From: DASZHJ01 sp035507155
Lineage (GTDB): Bacteria; Pseudomonadota; Alphaproteobacteria; ATCC43930; CGMCC-115725
Direction: 5' to 3'
DNA length: 64,000 bases
Assembly (NCBI GenBank): GCA_035507155.1
Contig: DATJOK010000228.1
Span: 1 to 64,000, forward strand
In this document: positions 26,920 to 35,607 of the stretch, piece by piece
Layout: the number at the start of each line of letters is the position of its first letter
How positions within the stretch are numbered: position 1 is the first letter of the stretch
The notes under the pieces: model-generated
The model's database searches: none
The model's input: the letters and a program-made list of their open reading frames with translations, nothing else
What the model was told of the DNA's origin: nothing
Translations under genes and position numbers: made by a program

Positions 26920-27348
26920 ATGGCCGGGCTCTACGATCCGCCGGCCAACCGGCGGCAGCCGAAATCCGCCGCGGCGTTCCGCACCATCAGCGAGGTGGCG
27001 CAGGAGCTTGCCGTGCCGCAGCACGTGCTGCGCTTCTGGGAATCGAAATTCGCCCAGATCCGGCCGCTGAAGCGCGGCGGCGGCCGGCGCTACTACCGGC
27101 CGGAAGACGTGACGCTGCTGCGCCGCATCCGGCAATGCCTCTACGAGGACGGCTACACCATCAAGGGCGTGCAGCGGCTGCTGCGCGAGGGCGTGCTCAA
27201 GGGCGCGGAGGCGGCCGAGCTGACGCTCCCGGAGCCGGAGCCGCTTGACCCGGAGCCGGCCGGCGGCGGCGACGCCAAGCCGCTGCTGCGGGAGCTCCGG
27301 CGCGAGCTGGCGGAGCTCCGCGACATGCTGCGCAAGGCGCGGCCCTAA
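26920..27348 (+). CDS. MerR-family transcriptional regulator
   Basis: 142 residues. The winged helix-turn-helix covers residues 20-90: FRTISEVAQELAVPQHVLRFWE, RPLKRGGGRRYYRPEDVTLL and YEDGYTIKGVQRLLREG. A Pro/Glu-rich stretch and the coiled helix LLRELRRELAELRDMLRKA follow. No metal-binding Cys are present, so it is not a metal sensor. The ihfA-merR-tRNA-Pro order is conserved in alphaproteobacteria; target genes are unknown. Confidence 0.9.
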   Translation: MAGLYDPPANRRQPKSAAAFRTISEVAQELAVPQHVLRFWESKFAQIRPLKRGGGRRYYRPEDVTLLRRIRQCLYEDGYTIKGVQRLLREGVLKGAEAAELTLPEPEPLDPEPAGGGDAKPLLRELRRELAELRDMLRKARP

Positions 27349-27415
27349 GCGCCGCCCGCGCCGTCAGGGCGGCTTGAACCGGCGCCGCCCGGTCCCTATA
27401 GTCCCTGGCCCCGGT

Positions 27416-27492
27416 CGGGCATTAGCGCAGCCTGGTAGCGCACCAGCATGGGGTGCTGGGGGTCGTCAGTTCGAATCTGACATGCCCGACCA
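27416..27492 (+). tRNA. tRNA-Pro (anticodon GGG)
   Basis: 77 bases including the encoded CCA. Acceptor CGGGCAT (27416-27422) pairs with ATGCCCG (27482-27488), discriminator A, then CCA. The D arm GCGCAGCCTGGTAGCGC, the anticodon stem CCAGC/GCTGG around the loop ATGGGGT, and the T arm GTCAG-TTCGAAT-CTGAC are all intact. Loop reading gives anticodon GGG. It starts with C1 as usual for bacterial tRNA-Pro. Confidence 0.96.
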
Positions 27493-27825
27493 TTTTCCTT
27501 CCCGTTGCGAGACCGAGGTCCGCGTCCGGCGAGACATCTGCTCGCCCGCCAGGCGGTCGGCGATCATTGCGCCCTCGCGTCCTCAGGGCGTTGCAGAAAT
27601 TTAATTCCGCGGCTGCTTGCGGCGCGGCGGGGCGCGCCCGGCGACAAATGCCGGGCATTCCGCTCCGGCGGCGCGATCGTGAAATCGCCGTTAGCTTCGA
27701 CGGTTAGCGGCGATCCTTCGGCAGTGGCTTGAATCGGGCGGGCGGATTGGCCACTTGGCTGTTGGTCGAGCAGGCGCCACAATGCGGCTTCCCGAGACCC
27801 GATTCACCAGCGGTACGGCACCCAC
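27493..27825. other. Gene-free stretch between tRNA-Pro and the S41 protease
   Basis: 333 bases with no convincing gene. The only structure seen is a stem ATCGCCG (27684-27690) with CGGCGAT (27708-27714), containing GTTAGC twice, about 110 bases before the protease gene. A possible regulatory hairpin, nothing more. Confidence 0.5.
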
Positions 27826-29169
27826 ATGAAATTCCTGTTTCGCCGCTGGGGCGGCACCATCGTCCTGCTGGCCATATGGACCGCGGTGCTGGTGCCCGCC
27901 GTCTCCATCGCCGAGAGCGCCGGCAACCTCGACCTGGTCCGGACGGTGATGCAGCTGGTGGAGAAGCAGTACATCGTCCCGGTGACGTCCGATCAGCTGG
28001 TCTCCGGCGCGCTCAAGGGCATGCTGGCCAATCTCGATCCCCATTCGAGCTACATGGACGAGAACGAGTTCCAGCAGCTCACCAACGATACCCGCGGGCA
28101 GTTCGGCGGCATCGGCATCCAGATCGCGCCGCGCAACGGCGCCCCCACGATCATTGCGCCGATCGACGGCACGCCGGCGGCGCATGCCGGCGTCGAGCCG
28201 GGCGACGTCATCACCAAGATCGACGGGCTCTCCACCGGCGGCATGGATTTCGAGGACATCGTCGGCCACATCCGCGGCGTGGTCGGCTCGACGGTCAAGC
28301 TGCAGATCGCCCGGCAGGGCCAGGCGCCGTTCGATGTGGTGCTGACGCGCGCCGTCATCCACGTGGATTCCGTCACGTCGCATCTGGAGAAGAACCACGT
28401 CGGCTATATCCGCATCTCCACCTTCATGGAGAAGACCCCCGACGATCTCGCCACGGCGCTGAAGCAGCTGAAGCGGCGCGCCGGCGGCCGGCTTGCCGGT
28501 CTGGTGCTGGACCTGCGCAATGATCCGGGCGGGCTCCTGGATTCCGCGGTCTCGGTGACCGGCGACTTCCTCGACGGCGGCGTCGTGGTGTCGACGCGCG
28601 GGCGGGAAACCAAGGACGACCACAGCTACGATGCGCCCGGGAACGGCGACCTCATCCCCGGCACGCCGATGGTCGTGCTGATCAATGGCGCCTCCGCCTC
28701 GGCCTCCGAGATCGTCGCGGGCGCGCTGCAGGATCATCATCGCGCGGTCATCATGGGTACGCGCAGCTTCGGCAAGGGATCGGTGCAGACCATCATTCCC
28801 CTCGACGGCCATGGCGCGCTCCGCCTCACCACCGCGCGCTACTACACTCCCTCGGGCCGCTCGATCCAGGACCTGGGCGTCTCGCCGGACGTCGTGGCGA
28901 GCCTGCCGAAGGACGAGCAGGTGGCGAACGTCCTGCTGACCCACGAGGCCGATCTGCCCGGCAGCCTGCGCAACACCGGAACGGAGAACCAGGCGCAGCA
29001 GGGAACCGCGCCGACCGGCGGAACCCCGTCCGCCGCCGCCGCGCCGGCCGACGAGGCGCCGATCAAGCCCGCGATCATCGGCACCGACCGCGATGCGCAG
29101 CTCTCGGCGGCGCTCAAGTACGTGCAGGGGATGAGCAGCACCGCCCGCGCCGCGGCCTCGCCGCGCTGA
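27826..29169 (+). CDS. ctpA: S41-family carboxy-terminal processing protease (CtpA/Prc type)
   Basis: Periplasmic serine protease with a Ser/Lys dyad that trims or degrades envelope proteins. 447 residues: signal/anchor GGTIVLLAIWTAVLVPAVSIAE, PDZ domain (about 85-170, GQFGGIGIQI...GVEPGDVITKIDG), and peptidase domain. The dyad is Ser292 in GASASASEIVAG and Lys317 in RSFGKGSVQT, 25 residues apart as in Prc. The C-terminal 60 residues are low-complexity, rich in Ala, Gly and Pro. Related species place ctpA near a peptidoglycan LytM factor; that partner is not here. Confidence 0.93.
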   Translation: MKFLFRRWGGTIVLLAIWTAVLVPAVSIAESAGNLDLVRTVMQLVEKQYIVPVTSDQLVSGALKGMLANLDPHSSYMDENEFQQLTNDTRGQFGGIGIQIAPRNGAPTIIAPIDGTPAAHAGVEPGDVITKIDGLSTGGMDFEDIVGHIRGVVGSTVKLQIARQGQAPFDVVLTRAVIHVDSVTSHLEKNHVGYIRISTFMEKTPDDLATALKQLKRRAGGRLAGLVLDLRNDPGGLLDSAVSVTGDFLDGGVVVSTRGRETKDDHSYDAPGNGDLIPGTPMVVLINGASASASEIVAGALQDHHRAVIMGTRSFGKGSVQTIIPLDGHGALRLTTARYYTPSGRSIQDLGVSPDVVASLPKDEQVANVLLTHEADLPGSLRNTGTENQAQQGTAPTGGTPSAAAAPADEAPIKPAIIGTDRDAQLSAALKYVQGMSSTARAAASPR

Positions 29170-29337
29170 GCGGCGAGGGCGAGGGGACAGCGGGCGTGTC
29201 TGCCCGCGCGGCTTTTATCACGCGAGATTCCAGCTCTCGGTGCGCGCATCGCGCGTGAGCCGCCGCCGATGCGATGGCTCTCCATTCTCCGGGATTGGTG
29301 CTAGCCTCGGCCTCGATCGATCTCGGGGGAGCAGCAC

Positions 29338-30624
29338 ATGGCGGATGGCGGGTGGAGACGTTATTTCCGGCCGACGGTCGCCAACCGGGTGCTGTGGCTG
29401 CTCTGCCTCATGTACTTCGTCTACTACATCGATCGCGTCAACGTATCGACCGCGGCGCCGCTGGTGCAGAAGGATCTCGGCCTCAGCAACGAGCAACTCG
29501 GCATCGCCTTCGGCGCCTTCGCGCTCCCCTACACGATCTTCCAGCTGGTGGGCGGCTGGCTCGGTGACCGGTTCGGCGCGCGGCTCACCCTGGGGCTGGG
29601 TGGGCTCGTGGTCTGCATCGCGACGATGCTCACCGGCGCGGTCACCGGTTTCCTCTCGCTCCGGCTGGTGCGGCTGCTCCTCGGCACCGGCGAGGGCGCC
29701 GCCTTTCCGACCGCGACGCGCGCCATGACGAGCTGGCTGCCGGAGGCGGATTGGGGCTACGCCCAGGGCATCACCCATTGCTTCGCCCGCATCGGCAATG
29801 CGCTGACGCCCACCATCGTCGTGGGATTGATCGCACTCTTCTCCTGGCGCGGCTCCTTCGTCGTGGTGGGCCTGCTGAGCCTCCTCTGGGTGCTGCTCTG
29901 GGTCTGGTTCTTCCGCGACGATCCGCGCCAGCACCCGGGCATGAGCGCCGCCGAGCGCGCTGTCTTGCCGCCGCCGCGGCCGGCGCGCTCTGCCTTGCCG
30001 GCGCGCGAGCGCCGCCGGCTCTGGTGCCGCCTCGTGCTCCGCATCCTGCCGGTGACCGCGGTCGACTTCTGCTACGGCTGGACGCTGTGGCTGTTCCTGA
30101 GCTGGATCCCGTCCTTCTTCTACGGCAGCTTCCAGGTGAAGCTCAGCAGCGCCGCCTTCCTCTCGACCGCGGTGTTTCTTGCCGGCGTCATCGGCGATAC
30201 CGCCGGCGGCATCATCAGCGACCGCATCCTGGCGCGGACCGGCAGCCTGCGACGGGCGCGCTGCAGCGTGATCTCCGCCGGCCTCCTCGGCGCGGCGATC
30301 TTCCTGGTACCGGTGGTGCTGGTGCACGACCTGACAGTGGTGACGATCGCCCTCTCGCTCTGCTTCTTCAGTGCCGAGCTGGTGGTGGGACCGATCTGGT
30401 CGGTGCCGATGGACATCGCCCCGCGCCAGGCCGGAACCGCGAGCGGCGTGATGAACCTGGGCTTCGGCATCGCCGGCATGGTCTCGCCCTGGTTCTTCGG
30501 CCACATGATCGACGCCACCGGCAGCTGGGCCTATCCCTTCGCCGCCTCGCTGGGGCTGCTGGTGTTGGGCTCGCTGATGGCGCTCCGGCTCCGTCCCGAT
30601 CTTCCCTTCGAGCCGTCGACCTGA
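29338..30624 (+). CDS. MFS transporter, anion:cation symporter (ACS)-like
   Basis: 428 residues, 12 hydrophobic segments. The N-terminal half reads MYFVYYIDRVNVSTAAPLVQKDLGLS and LGDRFGARLTLGLGG, typical of the ACS family, which takes up organic anions such as sugar acids or phthalate. After the central loop the second half includes DFCYGWTLWLFLSWIPSFF and GVMNLGFGIAGMVSPWFFG. It stands alone, 168 bases after ctpA. Substrate unknown. Confidence 0.88.
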   Translation: MADGGWRRYFRPTVANRVLWLLCLMYFVYYIDRVNVSTAAPLVQKDLGLSNEQLGIAFGAFALPYTIFQLVGGWLGDRFGARLTLGLGGLVVCIATMLTGAVTGFLSLRLVRLLLGTGEGAAFPTATRAMTSWLPEADWGYAQGITHCFARIGNALTPTIVVGLIALFSWRGSFVVVGLLSLLWVLLWVWFFRDDPRQHPGMSAAERAVLPPPRPARSALPARERRRLWCRLVLRILPVTAVDFCYGWTLWLFLSWIPSFFYGSFQVKLSSAAFLSTAVFLAGVIGDTAGGIISDRILARTGSLRRARCSVISAGLLGAAIFLVPVVLVHDLTVVTIALSLCFFSAELVVGPIWSVPMDIAPRQAGTASGVMNLGFGIAGMVSPWFFGHMIDATGSWAYPFAASLGLLVLGSLMALRLRPDLPFEPST

Positions 30625-30634
30625 GCGCTTAGAG

Positions 30635-30679
30635 ATTTTCCGCCGAAGTGGAAGCCGGTTCGGCGCAGAAGCAGAAAAT
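30635..30679. repeat. Dispersed palindromic repeat of alphaproteobacterial type
   Basis: Nested inverted repeats: ATTTTC (30635-30640) with GAAAAT (30674-30679), and CGCCGAA (30641-30647) with TTCGGCG (30659-30665) around GTGGAAGCCGG. The GAAGTGGAAGCCGGTTCG core resembles a short intergenic repeat I recall in many copies from rhizobia and relatives (GAAGTGGATACCGGTTCG). It lies exactly where a cysteine hydrolase gene is broken off. Confidence 0.7.
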
Positions 30680-30881
30680 ATGTGCTCCACGTCCCGTGAG
30701 CGTCCTCCGGCCGCTCGGGCGGAACGAACCGCGTGAAGATGGTCCGCTCCGGCCGGTGCTCCGAGAGCCTCACCACTTGGGGCAGCACCCGGTGCATCCA
30801 GGGCGTTGGCCAAGGCCCGTCGGCCGAGAACAGGCGCTGCATGTCGACGCAGAGATGCACCGATCGAGGCGTGACCCGCAC
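30680..30881 (-). pseudogene. Remnant of an isochorismatase-like cysteine hydrolase gene
   Basis: Reading left from a GTG at 30881 gives RSVHLCVDMQRLFSADGPWP, then VLPQVVRLSEHRPERTIFTRF and PPERPEDAHGTWSTY. This is the N-terminal third of an isochorismatase-family cysteine hydrolase with its catalytic Asp (CVDMQ). Similarity stops abruptly at the palindromic repeat; the later Lys and nucleophile Cys are missing. The gene is truncated and presumably inactive. The open frame continues into the opposite strand of the MFS gene without recognisable sequence. Confidence 0.75.
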
Positions 30882-30912
30882 GCGCCTGCCTCTGCCGGAA
30901 GCTGTGCCGGGG

Positions 30913-31434
30913 CTAGTGGCCGGCGAGCTGCTTCATCAGCTCTTGCTTGCGTGACTGCAGTTCCTTGCCCATTTCGTCGAGATCGGCCTCGCCCTTCTTC
31001 GCCTGGGCAAAGATGCCGCCGGGCTGTTCCTCTTCCTTCACGTGGTGCTTGATGTACTCGCCGAGCACCTTGACCTTGGCATCATAGTACTGGTCGCCGG
31101 GCTTCATCTTCTCGATCTCGGCGATCATCTCCTTGGCGCTCTGATGCTCGACATGCGCCTCGTCGAGGATGTCGTCCTCGACCTCGCCCCGCTCGCCAGG
31201 ATAGAAGATCTCTTCCTCGATGGCGGTGTGGACCTTGAGCGCGAGGGCGATTTTCTTGAAGAGATCGAACTTTTCTTTCTCCTCGTCGAGCTGCTCGTAC
31301 TCGTCGAACATTTCTTCGACGTCCCGATGATCCTTTTTCAGCAGGCTGACTGCCAGCGGATCGCGCCGGCCGCTGCGGCGCGTGCGCCGCGCCTTGGTTG
31401 CGTGGGAGTTGCGGGTAGCGGTAGATGCGGTCAT
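30913..31434 (-). CDS. Hemerythrin/HHE-domain protein
   Basis: 173 residues, highly charged, no signal peptide. An N-terminal basic stretch (TRNSHATKARRTRRSGRRD) precedes the HHE domain with iron ligands in LLKKDHRDVEEMFDEYE, KVHTAIEEEIFYP, DEAHVEHQSAKEMI and GEYIKHHVKEEEQ. Such proteins bind a di-iron centre and are tied to oxygen, nitric oxide or iron stress. A coiled C-terminal helix ends the protein. The ATG at 31434 is preferred over an adjacent TTG. Confidence 0.9.
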   Translation of the reverse strand: MTASTATRNSHATKARRTRRSGRRDPLAVSLLKKDHRDVEEMFDEYEQLDEEKEKFDLFKKIALALKVHTAIEEEIFYPGERGEVEDDILDEAHVEHQSAKEMIAEIEKMKPGDQYYDAKVKVLGEYIKHHVKEEEQPGGIFAQAKKGEADLDEMGKELQSRKQELMKQLAGH

Positions 31435-31580
31435 CAAGTCCTCCAGGCTAATAGCAGCCTAACGGCGAGGAACCGCAACCGTTCCACCGTCAATTGCGAC
31501 TTGATCTGCCGGGCAAGGCTCGGGCGCCGATCACCTGCGCTTCGGAGCAATCGCGGGTGGGGAGATGCGACAGGTGGTCG

Positions 31581-31910
31581 CTAGGGCACCTCGACCAGCT
31601 CGAAGACGTCGGGGTCGGTGCTGGTGAAGAGGAGGATGTTGCCCGCGGGCGTCTTCTCGTAGACGCGCTTCTCCGGCCCTTCGGTCACCAGCGCCGGGCG
31701 GCCGGGGCTTTTGAGGAATGCCTCCATGTCCTCGCGGGTCTCCCAGGTGGCGATGCTGTAGCCCTTGAGCGGGTCCTTGGCGGAGAAATAGATCTCCCGC
31801 GAGACGAAGCCCTTGGCCTTGCGCGCGAGCTCGGTGTTCTTCTTCAGCAGCCGGATGGCGCGCTCGCGCTCGGCAGGGTTGACGATGTGCAGGTTGATCA
31901 TCGTGACCAT
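31581..31910 (-). CDS. Antibiotic biosynthesis monooxygenase (ABM)-like protein
   Basis: 109 residues with a dimeric alpha-beta barrel fold: VTMINLHIVNPAERERAIRLL, GFVSREIYFSAKDPLKGYSIATWE (as parts) and KRVYEKTPAGNILLFTS. Members act as small cofactor-poor monooxygenases or heme-degrading enzymes; the exact activity here is unknown. GGAGAG lies a few bases before the ATG. It is the last of three minus-strand genes (tautomerase, LLM oxidoreductase, ABM) that look like one catabolic unit. Confidence 0.75.
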   Translation of the reverse strand: MVTMINLHIVNPAERERAIRLLKKNTELARKAKGFVSREIYFSAKDPLKGYSIATWETREDMEAFLKSPGRPALVTEGPEKRVYEKTPAGNILLFTSTDPDVFELVEVP

Positions 31911-31931
31911 GGATCTCTCCGTCGATTGATC

Positions 31932-32969
31932 TCAGCCGGCGCGCAGCTTGAGCGCGCGCGGCACCACCTCGCGAGCGAAGGCGGCGATGACATCGGCGAC
32001 GTCCTCGCCGGGCGCCGGGTGCGGACGGATCGTCAGATGGGTGATGTGCGGGCTCCAGCCGCGGGCGAGCTGCTCGGCGCAGCGCTCGGGATTGCCGGCG
32101 AGCACCATGGATTCCACCACTTCGCGCGGCATCAGCGCCGCCGCGGCCGCCGCCTGCGATTTCCCCTTGTCGGGGCTCTTGGCGATCTCGGTCAAGGCGT
32201 CCGGCAGCCGGGTGCCGATCGCCTCCAGATATTCCCAGTGCGGATACTGCGCCAGCACGCGGGAGGCGACGCGCCTGCTCATGACCTTGTAGGCGGCCTC
32301 GTCGTCTTCGGCGATGCAGGCCTCGACGCGAAGGCCGATATCGATCGAGCAGGAGGGCCGCACCGCTTTCGCCAGGCCCTCGTCGAGCTGCTTCACGTAG
32401 AAGTCGAAGGCGGCGGGATTGAGGGTGTTGGCGATCAGCACGCCGTCGGCGATCTGGCCCGCGAGCCGGGTGACCTGCGCGCCGTGGGTCGCGAAATAGA
32501 TCGGGATCCGCCGCTGCACCGGCTTGATGGTGAGTCTCGCGCCGTTGAGCGTGATCACCTTGCCCTGGGCGGTCACCTCCTCGCCGGCGAGGAGGCGCCG
32601 GATCATCTCCACCGCCTCCCGCATCGCCGCCACCGGCAGCTTGCGCTCGATGCCGAGCTCCGCCAGGCCCTGGCCGCCGATGCCGAGGCCGAGGATGGCG
32701 CGGCCCTCGGTCAGCTCGTCGAGGGTCGCGATCGAGCTCGCGAGCAGCGCGGGATGGCGCGAGTAGGGGTCGGCGACGCCGGGCCCCAATTTGATGCGGC
32801 TGGTCTTCGCCGCGATCGCCGCGAGGCCGATGAAGCATTCGGTCGCGAAGCGGAGATCGGTGTACCAGAGGCAGTGATAGCCCAGCTCCTCGCTGAGCCG
32901 CCCCAGCTCCGCCAGCTGCTTGATCGGATATTCGGCGTTGAGGAGGACGCTGATGACGGGCTCGGTCAC
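31932..32969 (-). CDS. LLM-class flavin- or F420-dependent oxidoreductase
   Basis: 345 residues, TIM-barrel luciferase-like fold. GTG start with GGGAG eight bases upstream. Segments: LGRLSEELGYHCLWYTDLRF, AAIAAKTSRIKLGPGVADPYSRHPALLASSIATLDELTEGRAILGLGIGG (as parts), and GNPERCAEQLARGWSPHITHL. The SRHP/ASSIATLDELTEGR pattern is typical of the Mer-like branch, whose members often use F420. Given the F420-dependent dehydrogenase 7 kb away, an F420 cofactor is a real option, but FMN use cannot be excluded. Confidence 0.85.
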   Translation of the reverse strand: MTEPVISVLLNAEYPIKQLAELGRLSEELGYHCLWYTDLRFATECFIGLAAIAAKTSRIKLGPGVADPYSRHPALLASSIATLDELTEGRAILGLGIGGQGLAELGIERKLPVAAMREAVEMIRRLLAGEEVTAQGKVITLNGARLTIKPVQRRIPIYFATHGAQVTRLAGQIADGVLIANTLNPAAFDFYVKQLDEGLAKAVRPSCSIDIGLRVEACIAEDDEAAYKVMSRRVASRVLAQYPHWEYLEAIGTRLPDALTEIAKSPDKGKSQAAAAAALMPREVVESMVLAGNPERCAEQLARGWSPHITHLTIRPHPAPGEDVADVIAAFAREVVPRALKLRAG

Positions 32970-32994
32970 GGGCGCGGCTCCCGCTCGCGATCGC

Positions 32995-33195
32995 TCAATC
33001 GCCGCCTTTCTTCTCCGCCATTTCCGGCGCGCCGCCGATCACCCAGTCCTCCTTGGCGACGTTCTCGAAGATCACGTGCACGCCCGAGCGCGTCGAGCCG
33101 CCGATGCGGACCAGCGCATCGGTGACGGCCTCGGCGATGGCGCGCTTCTTCTCCACCGACCGGCCTTGATAGAAGGCGATCCGGACAACGGGCAT
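32995..33195 (-). CDS. 4-oxalocrotonate tautomerase-family protein
   Basis: 66 residues beginning Met-Pro-Val-Val, so the catalytic N-terminal Pro is exposed after Met removal. The body GRSVEKKRAIAEAVTDALVRIGG and GVHVIFENVAKEDWVIGG matches small tautomerases of aromatic meta-cleavage and related routes. It precedes the LLM gene by 25 bases on the same strand and probably shares its transcript. Substrate unknown. Confidence 0.88.
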   Translation of the reverse strand: MPVVRIAFYQGRSVEKKRAIAEAVTDALVRIGGSTRSGVHVIFENVAKEDWVIGGAPEMAEKKGGD

Positions 33196-33299
33196 GCGGG
33201 GTCCTTTCTCCTGGGTGAGGCGGCCCCGAGAGTAGCGGCGGGGTGCGACCCCGCAACAATAGTTTTGCTAGGTCCGGCGCCCCAAGATGGGCTTTTGCT

Positions 33300-34268
33300 T
33301 CAGTGCCGGTGGCAGGAGACGAAATGGCCGGGCTTGAGCTCGCGAAGCTCGGGCGCCTCCACGCGGCAGCGCTCGGTGGCGTAGGGACAGCGCGTGTGGA
33401 AGTGGCAGCCGGCCGGCGGGTTGACCGGGCTCGGCACGTCGCCGGAGAGCACTGCGCGCTTGCGATGGCGGGAGCGCGGATCGGGGATCGGCACCGCCGA
33501 CAGCAGCGCCTCGGTATAGGGATGCAGCGGCTCGCCGAAGAGCGCGCGCTTGTCGGCGAGCTCGACGATGCGGCCCAGATACATGACGGCGACGCGGTGC
33601 GCGATGTGCTGCACGACCGCGAGGTCGTGGGCGATGAAGAGATAGGCGAGGCCCAATTCCTCCTGCACGTCCATCAGCAGATTGATCACCTGGGCCTGGA
33701 TCGAGACGTCGAGGGCGGAGACCGGCTCGTCGCCGATGATCACCTTCGGCTGCACGGCGAGCGCGCGGGCGATGCCGATGCGCTGGCGCTGGCCGCCGGA
33801 GAAGGCGTGCGGGAATTCCGCCATCTGGTCGGGCCTGAGCCCGACGCGCTGAAAGAGCGCCGCCACCCGCTCGATCCGCTCGCTGCCGCGGCCGATGCCG
33901 TGCACGGCGAGCGCCTCGGCGACGATCTGGCCCGCCGACATGCGGGGATTGAGGGAGGAGAAGGGGTCCTGGAAGATCATCTGCATCTCGCGCCGGAGCG
34001 GGCGGAGCTCGGACCGCCGAAGCCGCGTGATGTCGCGTCCCTCGAGCTTGATGGTGCCACTGGTGGGCTCGATCAGCTTCAGCACCGCCTTGCCGGCGGT
34101 CGACTTGCCGCAGCCGCTCTCGCCGACGAGCCCCAGCGTCTCGCCGCGATGGAGGTCGAAGGAGATGCCGTCGACCGCGTGCACTTTCGCCGCCAGCCGC
34201 GCGGTGAGACCGCCGCGGATCGGGAAGTATTTGCGGAGGTCGCGCACCTCCAGCACGGGCGCGGTCAT
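33300..34268 (-). CDS. Dipeptide/oligopeptide ABC transporter ATP-binding protein (DppF type)
   Basis: 322 residues. Begins VLEVRDLRKYFPIRGGLTAR, then Walker A GESGCGKSTAGK, signature FSGGQRQRIGIARAL and Walker B KVIIGDEPVSALDVS. The C-terminal oligopeptide-transporter extension PPAGCHFHTRCPYATERCR holds the Cys cluster that can bind iron-sulfur in this family. The ATG at 34268 overlaps the end of the DppD gene (ATGA). Pairs with the permeases encoded on the other strand. Confidence 0.92.
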   Translation of the reverse strand: MTAPVLEVRDLRKYFPIRGGLTARLAAKVHAVDGISFDLHRGETLGLVGESGCGKSTAGKAVLKLIEPTSGTIKLEGRDITRLRRSELRPLRREMQMIFQDPFSSLNPRMSAGQIVAEALAVHGIGRGSERIERVAALFQRVGLRPDQMAEFPHAFSGGQRQRIGIARALAVQPKVIIGDEPVSALDVSIQAQVINLLMDVQEELGLAYLFIAHDLAVVQHIAHRVAVMYLGRIVELADKRALFGEPLHPYTEALLSAVPIPDPRSRHRKRAVLSGDVPSPVNPPAGCHFHTRCPYATERCRVEAPELRELKPGHFVSCHRH

Positions 34269-35317
34269 GGGCCGGCGCCCGCCACCTGGCCCGAATGCCA
34301 GCAGGTCGCGAAATGACCCGGAGCCTTTTCCTCGAGCGGCGGGTGCTCGCGACGGCAGATGTCGGTGGCGAAAGGGCAGCGCGGCGAGAAGCTGCAGCCG
34401 GGCGGCAGCTGGCTCAGCGGCGGCACGGTGCCGGCGATCTCCGCCAGCCGATGCCGGCCGGCGTCCGCGGTGATCGAGAGATCGAGGCGCGGGATCGAGC
34501 GCAGCAGGCCCTTGGTGTAGGGATGCAGCGGTGCGGCGAAGAGCGCCTCCACCGGCGCCTCCTCGACCTTCCTGCCGGCGTACATCACCACCACGCGATC
34601 GGCGTTCTCGGCGATCACGCCCATGTCGTGGGTGATGAGGATGATCGCGGTACCGAGCCGCTGTTGCAGCTCCGCCATCAGCGCGAGGATCTGCGCCTGG
34701 ATGGTGACGTCGAGGGCGGTGGTGGGCTCGTCGGCGAGGAGGACGCGGGGATTGCAGGAGAGCGCCATGGCGATCATCACCCGCTGGCGCATGCCGCCGG
34801 AGATCTGGTGCGGAAACTCGTCGAGCCGCCGCTCGGGCTCGGCGATGTGCACCATGCGGAGCATCTCGACGGTGCGCTCGAGCGCGGCGCGGCGGCCGAG
34901 GCCCTGGTGCAGCGCGATCGCCTCGCCGATCTGCCGGCCGATGGTGACGACCGGATTGAGCGAGGTCATCGGCTCCTGGAAGATCATCGAGATCGCGTTG
35001 CCGCGGATCTCGCGCATCTCCGCCTCGCCGAGCGCCAGGAGATTGCGGCCGTCGAGGCGGATCGCGCCGCCGACGATCTTTCCCGGCGGGCTCGGCACCA
35101 GGCGCAGGATCGAGAGCGCGGTCATGCTCTTGCCGCAGCCGGATTCGCCGACGATGCCCAGCGTCTCGCCGGGCCGGAGCGAACAGGAGAAGCCATCGAC
35201 GGCGCGCAGAGTGCCGCCGCGGAACAGGAGGTGCGTCTGAAGATCCTCGATCTCCAGCACGGGAGATCCGCTCCGCGCCGGGCGGCCCGTCGGATGAACC
35301 GCTTCCAGGGCGCTCAT
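34265..35317 (-). CDS. Dipeptide/oligopeptide ABC transporter ATP-binding protein (DppD type)
   Basis: 350 residues from the ATG at 35317 (MSALEAVHPTG). Core: VLEIEDLQTHLLFRGGTLRAV, Walker A GESGCGKSMTALS, signature ISGGMRQRVMIAMAL, Walker B RVLLADEPTTALDVT and C-terminal Cys motif PPGCSFSPRCPFATDIC. Long in-frame sequence upstream up to 35545 has no family similarity and is not counted. No clear ribosome site is visible, so the start is the least certain part. Confidence 0.9.
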   Translation of the reverse strand: MSALEAVHPTGRPARSGSPVLEIEDLQTHLLFRGGTLRAVDGFSCSLRPGETLGIVGESGCGKSMTALSILRLVPSPPGKIVGGAIRLDGRNLLALGEAEMREIRGNAISMIFQEPMTSLNPVVTIGRQIGEAIALHQGLGRRAALERTVEMLRMVHIAEPERRLDEFPHQISGGMRQRVMIAMALSCNPRVLLADEPTTALDVTIQAQILALMAELQQRLGTAIILITHDMGVIAENADRVVVMYAGRKVEEAPVEALFAAPLHPYTKGLLRSIPRLDLSITADAGRHRLAEIAGTVPPLSQLPPGCSFSPRCPFATDICRREHPPLEEKAPGHFATCWHSGQVAGAGP

Positions 35318-35607
35318 TGCGCGATGCGGGACATGATCTGAGATTGCGCCATCGTGCTGCTCGTTCGCCGACCGTAACATCGTCGTCGACGCGCGGTCCA
35401 TCGGAAGCGCGGCGCGCGAGCGCGGACGCAGCATGCCGAAAGCGCCGCTTGGGCAAGTCCCGTCGCGAAAACTATCATTGAAGCACCCCGACCCGCGACC
35501 TAGGCTGATCGAGTTGGGCAGGCGGATCGCGGATCGCCAAGACACACAAGATCAACCCGGCGCTCGCTTCCGGCATCCCTTTAATGATCTGCGGGGAGGC
35601 GAACACC

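Noticed and set aside
31494..33125. A 543-codon plus-strand frame opposite the ABM, LLM and tautomerase genes.
   Set aside because: No domain and typical antisense composition; the minus-strand genes have clear families and ribosome sites.
34295..35341. Plus-strand frame opposite the DppD ATPase gene.
   Set aside because: Antisense shadow of an ABC ATPase with intact Walker motifs.
35584..35607. Upstream in-frame ATG for the family 5 binding protein.
   Set aside because: The ATG at 35608 has the GGGGAGG site at proper distance and gives a normal signal peptide.
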